Assembly (NCBI GenBank): GCA_031269635.1
Contig: JAISYY010000142.1
Span: forward strand, 1 to 6,355
Direction of reading: 5' to 3'
Length of the DNA: 6,355 nucleotides
From: Tannerella sp.
GTDB lineage: Bacteria > Bacteroidota > Bacteroidia > Bacteroidales > Tannerellaceae
Below the pieces are notes generated by a model. That model ran no database searches. It saw only the letters and a list, made by a program, of their open reading frames with translations, and was not told the origin of the DNA. Position 1 is the first letter of the stretch; each line of letters starts with the position of its first letter. Of the stretch, positions 1-5,602 are shown piece after piece. Position numbers and translations under genes: made by a program.

Positions 1-71
1 TTCTGTTCTCTCAAATGAGGCATTTCTGCTGTGCCAATTTGCGACATGTCAGCGCCTTATCGCGACATTCG

Positions 72-102
72 TTACCTGTTTCGATTTTTTGAAAACAGGT
101 AA
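72..102. repeat. 10-bp inverted repeat (stem-loop)
   Basis: The arms TTACCTGTTT (72-81) and AAACAGGTAA (93-102) are perfect reverse complements around an 11-nt T-rich loop. There is no T-run after the right arm, so it is not a standard intrinsic terminator on the plus strand. It could be a protein-binding inverted repeat or an RNA hairpin at the 3' end of a gene to the left. Two copies of GCGACAT (41-47 and 62-68) lie just before it. Confidence 0.5.
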
Positions 103-170
103 TGATTTGGTAACGGAACGCTGTCCGAATCTGGCTTTCTCCTGTCTTAGATATGGTACAGGTAAAAAGG

Positions 171-206
171 GAAAAGCCTGTAAAATGCTACTTTTACAGG
201 CTTTTC
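171..206. terminator. Probable bidirectional intrinsic terminator
   Basis: A perfect 15-bp stem (171-185 with 192-206, core AAAAGCCTGTAAAA) encloses a 6-nt loop. A-runs on one side and T-runs on the other give a U-rich tail in both directions. The minus-strand reading is better, with TTTTCCCTTTTT after the stem, so it could end transcripts coming leftward from the abiE operon. On the plus strand it could end a gene lying to the left of the window. Which transcript it serves is inference. Confidence 0.65.
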
Positions 207-447
207 GCTTCGTTTGTCGCTTGATTGGCAGCGACTTAGCGGTATGGACGGAATATGAACTTATTCCCGTAATTCCCTACTATTCAATATCTTATAAAGA
301 GCAATTACGTTGCAGGTTACGATTTAGCGAAAACCATTTTTGCCCGTTTTTGGCGGCTGTTGGCGACCGTTTGTCTGCATGTAATTCGGGTTCAAAGTTA
401 CAACTTTTTTTTGAAATACAAACTATCCTGAAAAATAATTATTTACG
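207..447. other. Gene-free stretch, no recognised content
   Basis: A 120-codon open frame covers 89-451 on the plus strand. Its product has no recognisable family pattern, the frame runs straight through the terminator-like hairpin at 171-206, and no promoter box precedes it, so I do not call it a gene. I see no tRNA, rRNA or CRISPR-like structure in this stretch. It may be a non-coding end region of the element. Confidence 0.5.
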
Positions 448-498
448 TTAGTGCAAGGTGCAAGCCATATATACATATATGCTTGCACCTTGCACTAA
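448..498. repeat. 51-bp near-perfect palindrome
   Basis: The arms TTAGTGCAAGGTGCAAGC (448-465) and its exact reverse complement (481-498) form an 18-bp stem. The 15-nt spacer is alternating A/T and can itself pair (467-472 with 475-480) if C466 is bulged, giving about 24 paired positions. Each arm also contains a tandem GTGCAAG. There is no clean T-run on either side, so terminator function is doubtful. A recombination site, replication-related site or operator is possible. The direct repeat at 506 begins 7 bp from its right edge. Confidence 0.75.
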
Positions 499-505
499 AA
501 ATGGT

Positions 506-560
506 CTTGTCCTAAAATTTCTTTATAGTTATTTGTTCTTCGTCCGGCAAGGACTTGACA
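506..560. repeat. Direct repeat, copy 1 (partner at 856-910)
   Basis: This 55-bp stretch matches 856-910 with seven mismatches by eye, at an offset of exactly 350 bp. The shared core TTTGTTCTTCGTCCGGCA is identical. Read on the minus strand it encodes a peptide like the one encoded by the partner (SLPDEEQITIKKF against FMPDEEQKTEKKF), but it then meets a stop codon. It therefore looks like a fragment of a duplicated coding segment. Confidence 0.75.
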
Positions 561-589
561 ATTTTGTCTTCGTCCTGCCGTAGCTTTAC
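530..589. repeat. Two imperfect 30-bp tandem units
   Basis: Units 530-559 and 560-589 agree at about 20 of 30 positions. Both contain a CTTCGTCC core followed by GCC or GGC. On the minus strand they read VKLRQDEDKI then VKSLPDEEQI, which keeps the repeat in frame at the protein level. A third related unit lies at 880-909 inside the other direct-repeat copy. Confidence 0.5.
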
Positions 590-623
590 AATTCGAGGTA
601 AAATTAATCATATTTTTCGAATT
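590..623. repeat. Short inverted repeat at the end of the small ORF
   Basis: AATTCGA (590-596) and TCGAATT (617-623) are 7-bp perfect arms around a 20-nt AT-rich loop. A T-rich stretch follows on the plus strand only. The right arm overlaps the stop codon of the minus-strand small ORF. It is a weak hairpin and may be chance. Confidence 0.3.
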
Positions 624-930
624 ATTCTTTTTGTTCGCATTTCTGTTTCCTGTTTGTTTCCCGGCTTGCAGCATGGCAATGGAGCGAAGGCGGAGCCGAA
701 GCGGAATGGACATGCTGCAAAACTTGCGCTTCTTCCTTTACCGAAAGACTGGGATCTTTATACGGATTACTTGCGCTTCGATAATAGTTCTTCCACTTGC
801 GTTCCGTTTTCAAACCTGTTTGATGCACAAACGCAGGCGTCATATAACCGATTGACTTGTCCTGAAATTTCTTTTCAGTTTTTTGTTCTTCGTCCGGCAT
901 GAACTTGTCATCTGTTCCTGTATTTTTCAT
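622..930 (-). CDS. Small hypothetical protein overlapping the abiEii 3' end (uncertain gene)
   Basis: This is a 102-aa open frame whose ATG at 930 lies inside the last codons of abiEii (23-bp overlap, +1 frame). An alternative ATG at 900 would sit 7 bp beyond the toxin stop. The first 70 or so residues look protein-like: basic and aromatic, with a GLKTERKWKNYYRSASNPYKD stretch around 39-59. Codons there resemble those of its neighbours. The last third passes through a GC-rich hairpin (666-720) and is low-complexity (HVHSASAPPSLHCHAAS), so the true end may be altered by a repeat insertion. I do not recognise a family. It could be a third abiE-operon gene, a remnant of one, or a chance frame. 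Its first residues are encoded in one copy of the 55-bp direct repeat. Confidence 0.4.
   Translation of the reverse strand: MKNTGTDDKFMPDEEQKTEKKFQDKSIGYMTPAFVHQTGLKTERKWKNYYRSASNPYKDPSLSVKEEAQVLQHVHSASAPPSLHCHAASRETNRKQKCEQKE
666..720. repeat. GC-rich hairpin with internal 11-bp tandem repeat
   Basis: TTGCAGCATG (666-675) and CATGCTGCAA (711-720) are perfect 10-bp inverted arms. Between them lie tandem units GGAGCGAAGGC (681-691) and GGAGCCGAAGC (692-702). The block is clearly more GC-rich than its AT-rich surroundings, which suggests a self-contained repeat unit. It resembles small palindromic repeats spread in bacterial genomes, but its copy number cannot be known from this window. Confidence 0.6.
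856..910. repeat. Direct repeat, copy 2 (partner at 506-560)
   Basis: This is the partner of the 506-560 segment, with seven mismatches over 55 bp. It covers the stop codon of abiEii and the N-terminal codons of the small minus-strand ORF, so the duplication boundary coincides with the end of the toxin gene. Unlike copy 1 it is an open frame in the small ORF's reading. Confidence 0.75.
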
Positions 931-1906
931 CAAACCGGTATAAAGGCTGCTGTAACAACACGATATTTTGAATAACCTCATCCAATGCCGGTAATGTGTT
1001 TGCCTCAAACATTAATTGTTTTAATTCATTATTGTAAGCACGGAGAACAGCCGGAAATCTCAATACATTTTCCGTTTCGGCAAAAAATATCGCTTCCGAT
1101 ATGGATTTATGAGATTGCAAATTTCGGTATAATCCGTCTTCGAATGTTACATGCCGTATGGCTTCCGTAAATTCGCTGGATTGAATAAAATCCCTATATT
1201 CCGAAATGCCCAATAACCGGTAAATATCATACACGTCCCGAATATGTTTTGCTATGAGCATTTCATAATCATCGTTGTATGACAGTCTTGTTAATCTCGA
1301 AATCTTGTCGCACAAAGTCCGCTTCGGGTCTATTGTCTGTATTTCAAAAGTATCCAGTCCAAAGCGAGTTAGAATATCGTTGCGTCCGGCTGTTTGCAGG
1401 TATTCTGCAATAACCGGCTGTATCTGCCGATTTTGCATGGGATAATACATCGCCGATTTATCCTCCAGTGTACAGCATTTGATTTCCACTTCTAAGTTTT
1501 CTTTCAGTCCGGCGCTTTCATAATGCGTATCATACGAAAAAGCCAGCTTGCGGAAGTCCCCGCCGGTCTTGGACAATTCCTCCACATACATTTCCCTGTT
1601 GTTTTCGATGACAAAGTGCGAAATATTGCGGGTTAATGTCTTTTCTGCCTGTTTAGAAGAAGTCGGATTGCCGGAATAGGCAAATATGTCCAAATCTTCT
1701 GAAAACCGGTTGATTATCCGATAGGCTTTAGAAAGCGAAGTCCCACCCTTAAAGTAAATTCTGTCTGAAAAATCGGAAAACGCCAATTCTTTAAGTATCT
1801 TGGATACCCAATAGTCTTTCTCAACATGCGACTGTTCGTATCCGAAATAGTCGGCGGACAATTCCACCAACTCCCTGAAAGCCTCATTGTTCAAATGTAA
1901 ATTCAT
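908..1906 (-). CDS. abiEii: AbiEii-family nucleotidyltransferase toxin
   Basis: This 332-aa protein has the AbiEii/MenT-type nucleotidyltransferase fold. What is seen: an N-terminal EKDYWVSKIL motif (29-38); the nucleotidyltransferase motif FKGGTSLSKAYRI followed by SEDLDIF (52-74), in which GGTSL and the two Asp residues D71 and D73 match the GS...DxD active-site pattern; LEVEIKC (138-144) as a candidate strand for the third acidic residue; and PKRTLCDKISRL (194-205) with HIRDVYDIYRL (221-231), the helical motifs usual in this family. Known of the family: toxins of the AbiE type IV toxin-antitoxin systems bind GTP and block growth, and the related MenT toxins transfer nucleotides to tRNA ends. 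The protein is probably cytosolic. The ATG lies 9 bp after the antitoxin stop, so the two are co-transcribed. Length and motifs look intact. Its 3' end lies inside a direct-repeat copy. Confidence 0.93.
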   Translation of the reverse strand: MNLHLNNEAFRELVELSADYFGYEQSHVEKDYWVSKILKELAFSDFSDRIYFKGGTSLSKAYRIINRFSEDLDIFAYSGNPTSSKQAEKTLTRNISHFVIENNREMYVEELSKTGGDFRKLAFSYDTHYESAGLKENLEVEIKCCTLEDKSAMYYPMQNRQIQPVIAEYLQTAGRNDILTRFGLDTFEIQTIDPKRTLCDKISRLTRLSYNDDYEMLIAKHIRDVYDIYRLLGISEYRDFIQSSEFTEAIRHVTFEDGLYRNLQSHKSISEAIFFAETENVLRFPAVLRAYNNELKQLMFEANTLPALDEVIQNIVLLQQPLYRFDEKYRNR

Positions 1907-1915
1907 ATCTTTGGA

Positions 1916-2611
1916 TTATTTATATGGGAAATCAAATCGCGTTGTCGGACAAATGGTTGCTGCAAGCTGTTCTTCCAAATCCCTGTTATCGCTTTCGTGC
2001 AACATGCGGCTAAGTATTTTCCTGACCCTTGGCGGATAATTTTTCGACAAAGATACTAATTTTTCGAGGTTTGCATATTTCAACGGCGATAGATGCAACT
2101 TGAAAATTCGGTCATAAGCCGCTTGCGGACTTGCACCGGGTATATGGCGACAATCCTTTATTGCATCCAAAATCCGTATCAACCACAATGTTTGGTCATC
2201 ATCGGGAACAGCCACATAAGCTTTTACACATTCGACGGACAATTTTTCAAACCTGAACGCACGTACCGGATAGTGGACGGCGATGGTAATTACCGAGGGA
2301 ACCTGTTCCGTCAATGACATTTTATTGTAAATGTACGCCCCTGTTAAATATCCGTTCAGTTTCCTGGTCAGATAATTTAACTGTTCGTCCTGATATACAG
2401 GAAGGTATCCCAAGCCCAAACTCGATTGCTTGGGTTTGTAGTATGCCCCTTTTTCTATACGCGCCAGTTTGTTTTCTTTGGACAAACCGGAAAGGATTAC
2501 CGCTACATTGGCAAATTTGGATAAGGGGAAAGCAAGATCATTGAAAGTAAATATCTTACCTTCCGGAATTAGCTCTATTTGCCTCTGTATGTCCGATTTA
2601 AATGATTCCAT
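1916..2611 (-). CDS. abiEi: AbiEi-family antitoxin and likely autorepressor (DUF6088-like)
   Basis: This is a 231-aa protein counted from the ATG at 2611. Residues about 6-60 look like a winged helix, ending in the wing RIEKGAYYKP (51-60). Residues 87-112 (GYLTGAYIYNKMSLTEQVP and following) match the conserved core of the AbiEi/DUF6088 transcriptional-regulator-like antitoxins. Known of the family: AbiEi neutralises AbiEii without lasting protein contact and represses its own promoter by binding inverted repeats. A longer frame from a TTG at 2632 is rejected because the -7 promoter box TATCTTTG (2630-2637) covers that codon. The gene is first in the operon, 9 bp upstream of the toxin, and a perfect 32-bp palindrome lies over its promoter. 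Confidence 0.88.
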   Translation of the reverse strand: MESFKSDIQRQIELIPEGKIFTFNDLAFPLSKFANVAVILSGLSKENKLARIEKGAYYKPKQSSLGLGYLPVYQDEQLNYLTRKLNGYLTGAYIYNKMSLTEQVPSVITIAVHYPVRAFRFEKLSVECVKAYVAVPDDDQTLWLIRILDAIKDCRHIPGASPQAAYDRIFKLHLSPLKYANLEKLVSLSKNYPPRVRKILSRMLHESDNRDLEEQLAATICPTTRFDFPYK

Positions 2612-2629
2612 ACGTTGAAAAACTTTCTG

Positions 2630-2637
2630 CAAAGATA
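2630..2637 (-). promoter_or_regulatory. abiE operon -7 promoter box
   Basis: On the minus strand this reads TATCTTTG followed by CA, an exact match to the Bacteroidetes -7 consensus TAnnTTTG. By the usual spacing, transcription would start near 2625, giving a leader of about 14 nt before the ATG at 2611. No clear TTG-type -33 box is seen. That region is occupied by the palindrome at 2644-2675. Confidence 0.75.
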
Positions 2638-2643
2638 CGAATT

Positions 2644-2675
2644 AATTATGTATTTACATGTAAATACATAATTAT
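2644..2675. promoter_or_regulatory. Perfect 32-bp palindrome, probable AbiEi operator
   Basis: The sequence is self-complementary without mismatch around the centre between 2659 and 2660 (core TGTATTTACATGTAAATACA). Relative to the inferred abiE start at 2625 it spans about -19 to -50, so it covers the -33 region. AbiEi antitoxins are known to bind inverted repeats in their own promoters, so an autoregulatory operator is the best reading. It could also influence the divergent transcript. Confidence 0.75.
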
Positions 2676-2849
2676 TTTTTGAGAGTGGAGATTTAATCAT
2701 CAAAATATTGGGAATTTTCCCGCCAAAAACTGCCATTTCAGCAAATTAACAAAACATAATCATGTTAAAATCAACATTTTGTATTTTCATAAAAATCAAT
2801 TATTGCATTTTCTTTTCCCAAGTTGGGAATTCAGGTTTTTCGGACTTCC
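2676..2849. promoter_or_regulatory. AT-rich divergent control region with repeated half-sites
   Basis: No gene is called here, although an in-frame ATG at 2762 extends the HTH frame upstream. TTGGGAATT occurs at 2708-2716 and 2823-2831. The first is part of GGGAATTTTCCC (2710-2721). The second is half of the inverted repeat TTCCCAAGTTGGGAA (2815-2829). The latter lies about 33-47 bp before the inferred start of the plus-strand transcript, over its -33 region. These are good candidates for operators of one of the HTH proteins, or for initiator-type sites of the replication module. Confidence 0.5.
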
Positions 2850-2857
2850 GACCTTTG
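2850..2857 (+). promoter_or_regulatory. -7 promoter box of the HTH/primase operon
   Basis: GACCTTTG followed by CA matches TAnnTTTG in all fixed positions but the first. It lies 18 bp before the ATG at 2876, the same distance as in the abiE promoter, so the leader would be about 14 nt. This placement decides the start of the HTH gene. Confidence 0.55.
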
Positions 2858-2875
2858 CAGAAAAATATTTTGAAT

Positions 2876-3232
2876 ATGGATGTTATCACAATCGAATCGC
2901 AGGCATACAGGGAATTGGTAACAAAAATCAATTCGATAGCCAAGTTTATAGTAACCTGTCAGCCGGAAGAAAAGAATACGGACGACGAGTGGGTGGACAG
3001 CTACGAGGTCTGCACATTCCTGAAAATCAGCGAGCGCACCTTGCAACGTTTGCGTACAAACAAGATAATCAGTTATTCCATGCTTTCTGGGAAATCGTAC
3101 TATACCATTGGGGAAATCAAGCGGATGCTCAACGAAAAGCGTATCCGCAGTACGGACGAATATCTCATGAACTTAATTCACAATCATAAATTACATGCCG
3201 AACAAAGACGAAATCTTAAAACGGACAAATAA
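2876..3232 (+). CDS. Helix-turn-helix DNA-binding protein, excisionase-like
   Basis: This 118-aa protein has a MerR/excisionase-type helix-turn-helix (HTH_17-like) at about residues 40-86: DSYEVCTFLKISERTLQRLR as the helices, then a short wing ending in KSYYTIGEIKRML. The N-terminal 38 residues are probably helical. Proteins of this type in Bacteroidales elements act as recombination directionality factors or transcription regulators of excision and mobilization genes. I cannot tell which applies here. The upstream in-frame ATG at 2762 is rejected because the promoter box at 2850-2857 lies within that extension. The 3' end overlaps the primase gene by 38 bp in the +1 frame, which suggests translational coupling. 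It shares RTLQR-RT and a YYT motif with the HTH protein at 5264. Confidence 0.85.
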   Translation: MDVITIESQAYRELVTKINSIAKFIVTCQPEEKNTDDEWVDSYEVCTFLKISERTLQRLRTNKIISYSMLSGKSYYTIGEIKRMLNEKRIRSTDEYLMNLIHNHKLHAEQRRNLKTDK

Positions 3233-5258
3233 CGGCCTGGACGTTTTCAAACATTATATTCCGGGACAGTGGCGCATCGGGCGCAACTTCCTGAACCCGC
3301 TGTACGAAGACCGGAAAGCGTCGTGCAATATCTATTTCGACCGTCGCAATGGCAGTTATCGCCTGAAAGACTTTGGCAACGACGCTTTCAGCGGCGATTG
3401 CTTTGATATTGTCGGAAAACTTAAAAGCCTGAATTGCAGTAATTCAAAAGATTTTATTGAGATTCTGGAAATTATCAACAGCGATTTGCATTTAGGATTG
3501 AATGAAGACGACAGTCCGCTTGTCGTATCTATGTCGCCGAAGCCGGTCCGGGAATCCAAACCCAACTTAACCCAACAACCTGACCCCCCGAAAAAGGCAA
3601 AACCCTATTCAATCATTCAACAGTCTTTTTCGGCAAAAGAAACGGCGTTTTGGAAGCAGTACGGCATTACACTCGAAATCCTGAAAAACTATAAAGTTTT
3701 CTCTTTGAGGGAGTTCAAAAGCGAAAACAGCGAAGGCAAGCCGTTTACCTTTACGACATTGGATAATGAACCGATTTTTGGATACACAGGTAAAAAACAT
3801 GTAAAAATCTACCGTCCGTTTTCGGGAATCCGTTTTTTATACGGTGGAACGATGCCCGAAAACTATTGTTTCGGCTTGGAACAGCTTCCTGCAAAAGGCG
3901 ATACGCTTTTCATTACCGGCGGGGAGAAAGATGTGCTTTCGCTTGTTTCCCACGGTTTTCATGCCATTTGTTTCAATTCGGAAACATCGAATATCCCGCA
4001 GCACATCGTCAAAAAATTATCCTACCGTTTCAAGCATATTGTTTTGCTTTACGATACGGATAAAACAGGCTTGGATGCTTCGCTCAAACACGCGCAGCAA
4101 CTTGCGGATTTGGGCGTGAAACGGCTTGTTCTGCCTCTTGCAGGTACAAAACAGGAGAAAGATATATCCGACTACTTCAAAGTGGGAAATACTCGCGAAG
4201 ATCTCATCAAGCTGTTCATTGAATTTTTAGATAATTTATACAGCGAAACCATGTCGATACTCAAGCCGTGCGAAATTGACTTCAACAATCCTCCCGTTCA
4301 GGCGGAGATGATCATTTCAATCAATGACGTGCCATTGGGAACGCAGGGAAACTTATTCGGCGTTACGGGCGGCGAAGGAACGGGAAAAAGTAACTATGTG
4401 GGAAGCCTAATTGCCGGAACTGTCCGTAACGCCGATTTTTCAATCGACACGTTGGGTACGGCGATTTTACCCAACATCACAAACAAAGCCGTGTTGCTCT
4501 ATGATACGGAACAGTCCGAAGTACAACTCTATAAAAATATCGGAACTGTCCTGAAACGCGGAAAGCAAAGCGCCATGCCGGATTATTTCAAGGCATACTG
4601 CCTGACTTCCATGTCGCGCAAAGAGCGTATGCAGGCAATCGTCCAAAGCATGGACAGGTTTTATTATCAGTTCGGCGGCATTCAAATGGTAGTCATTGAC
4701 GGTATAGCCGACCTTGTAAGATGCGCCAACGACGAAGCGGAAAGCATTGCCGTAATCGACGAACTGTATCGTTTGGCCGGAATTTACAAAACCTGCATCG
4801 TTTGCGTACTGCATTTTATTCCCAATGGCATGAAATTGAGAGGTCATCTCGGTTCGGAATTGCAACGCAAAGCGGCTGCAATCCTTTCCATCGAAAAAGA
4901 CGAAAACCCGCAAATATCGGTTGTCAAGGCATTGAAAGTACGCGAGGGCAGTCCGCTGGATGTGCCGCTTGTTCAGTTTTCGTGGGATAAGAATTTGGGT
5001 ATGCACGTCTATCTCGGTGAAAAACCAAAGGAAGAAAAGGAAAAGCGCAAAGAGGTTGAACTTTCGGGCGTTGCGAAGGCGATTTTCTCAAAGCAACGGT
5101 ATTGTACATATGTGGATTTGTGCGAGCAAATTCAGTCAATTTTAGACGTAAGGGAACGGACGGCAAAGAGTTATATCCGCTTTATGCGGGATAAAGAGAT
5201 TATTCTCAAAGACCCGTCCAATGCGAGTTATTTTATTATCGGACACATTAACGGCTAA
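3195..5258 (+). CDS. TOPRIM primase / RecA-fold helicase fusion, RepA- or twinkle-like
   Basis: This 687-aa protein appears to join primase and helicase functions. Residues about 20-75 (NPLYEDRKASCNIYFDRRNG, then KDFG and GDCFDIV) resemble a DnaG-type CHC2 domain without the zinc cysteines. The TOPRIM domain shows TGGEKD (241-246, catalytic Glu), YDTDKTG (286-292, the DxD pair) and KDISDY (322-327). The second half is a RecA-like ATPase: Walker A GGEGTGKS (392-399), LLYDTEQ (434-440) as probable catalytic-Glu strand, Walker B MVVID (498-502) and a sensor-like VLHF (538-541). The C-terminal 60 residues look like a winged helix. Expected role: priming and unwinding at the element's replication origin, or during complementary-strand synthesis after transfer. 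The gene lies between two HTH genes and overlaps the first. All motifs look intact. Substrate and origin are not visible. Confidence 0.87.
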   Translation: MPNKDEILKRTNNGLDVFKHYIPGQWRIGRNFLNPLYEDRKASCNIYFDRRNGSYRLKDFGNDAFSGDCFDIVGKLKSLNCSNSKDFIEILEIINSDLHLGLNEDDSPLVVSMSPKPVRESKPNLTQQPDPPKKAKPYSIIQQSFSAKETAFWKQYGITLEILKNYKVFSLREFKSENSEGKPFTFTTLDNEPIFGYTGKKHVKIYRPFSGIRFLYGGTMPENYCFGLEQLPAKGDTLFITGGEKDVLSLVSHGFHAICFNSETSNIPQHIVKKLSYRFKHIVLLYDTDKTGLDASLKHAQQLADLGVKRLVLPLAGTKQEKDISDYFKVGNTREDLIKLFIEFLDNLYSETMSILKPCEIDFNNPPVQAEMIISINDVPLGTQGNLFGVTGGEGTGKSNYVGSLIAGTVRNADFSIDTLGTAILPNITNKAVLLYDTEQSEVQLYKNIGTVLKRGKQSAMPDYFKAYCLTSMSRKERMQAIVQSMDRFYYQFGGIQMVVIDGIADLVRCANDEAESIAVIDELYRLAGIYKTCIVCVLHFIPNGMKLRGHLGSELQRKAAAILSIEKDENPQISVVKALKVREGSPLDVPLVQFSWDKNLGMHVYLGEKPKEEKEKRKEVELSGVAKAIFSKQRYCTYVDLCEQIQSILDVRERTAKSYIRFMRDKEIILKDPSNASYFIIGHING

Positions 5259-5263
5259 CAGTC

Positions 5264-5563
5264 ATGTTTATAGAAAGCAGTGATTTTGAAACGTGGATGA
5301 AGCGCATCATGGAACGGTTCGACCGTTTGGAAAACAAAATGGACAGGCCGGACGAGCAGGTGCAAAATGCGCCGACCATTGATGGCGAACGTCTATATGA
5401 CAACCAGGATTTATGCCTTCTGTTCAACGTCTGTAAACGGACTTTGCAGCGTTATCGCACGCTTGGATGGCTTAATTACAAACGGATTGACCAGAAAGCG
5501 TATTACACGGAATCGGATGTGAAGAAATTTATTGAAGAACGCGCGGGGAAGAAAAAGCGATAG
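5264..5563 (+). CDS. Second helix-turn-helix protein, excisionase-like
   Basis: This 99-aa protein starts 5 bp after the primase-helicase stop, so it is in the same operon. Residues 6-28 form a likely coiled-coil helix (FETWMKRIMERFDRLENKM). Residues 44-92 are an HTH_17/excisionase-type domain: LYDNQDLCLLFNVCKRTLQR as helices, then QKAYYTESDVKKFI, and the protein ends in a basic AGKKKR tail. It resembles the HTH protein at 2876 (both have RTLQR-RT and a YYT wing), so the two may be distant paralogues that act as a pair. Function as an excision factor or regulator is inference from the family. There is no terminator after it before the next gene. Confidence 0.85.
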   Translation: MFIESSDFETWMKRIMERFDRLENKMDRPDEQVQNAPTIDGERLYDNQDLCLLFNVCKRTLQRYRTLGWLNYKRIDQKAYYTESDVKKFIEERAGKKKR

Positions 5564-5590
5564 TCTGTTCCGGAAAATTGATTAAAACAT

Positions 5591-5598
5591 TACTTTTG
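5591..5598 (+). promoter_or_regulatory. -7 promoter box of the zinc-binding protein gene
   Basis: TACTTTTG followed by CA is an exact match to TAnnTTTG. It lies only 4 bp before the ATG at 5603, so the predicted start point falls at or next to the A of the start codon and the mRNA may be leaderless. The -33 region is weak (TGTTCC near 5566). Confidence 0.6.
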
Positions 5599-5602
5599 CA
5601 CA

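Noticed and set aside
89..451. 120-codon plus-strand open frame
   Set aside because: No family pattern, no promoter box or plausible start context, and it reads through a perfect terminator-like hairpin at 171-206.
448..498. Intrinsic terminator
   Set aside because: The stem is strong but there is no T-run directly after it on either strand; kept as a palindrome of unknown function instead.
495..713. 72-codon minus-strand open frame
   Set aside because: Starts inside the GC-rich hairpin and runs through the tandem repeats in a frame different from the one that conserves the repeated peptide.
555..902. 115-codon plus-strand open frame across the repeat region
   Set aside because: Runs through both repeat copies and the GC-rich hairpin, is opposite to the small minus-strand ORF, and has no recognisable protein pattern.
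506..910. CRISPR array suggested by repeated CTTCGTCC blocks
   Set aside because: Only two 55-bp copies 350 bp apart plus a degenerate 30-bp tandem; no regular spacers and no cas genes.
2762..2875. N-terminal extension of the first HTH protein from the ATG at 2762
   Set aside because: The extension covers the -7 promoter box and the TTCCCAA/TTGGGAA inverted repeat; the 38 added residues are unlike HTH proteins of this type.
4467..5006. 179-codon minus-strand open frame
   Set aside because: Lies entirely antisense within the helicase domain of the primase-helicase, whose Walker B and sensor motifs prove the plus-strand frame; a shadow of codon bias.
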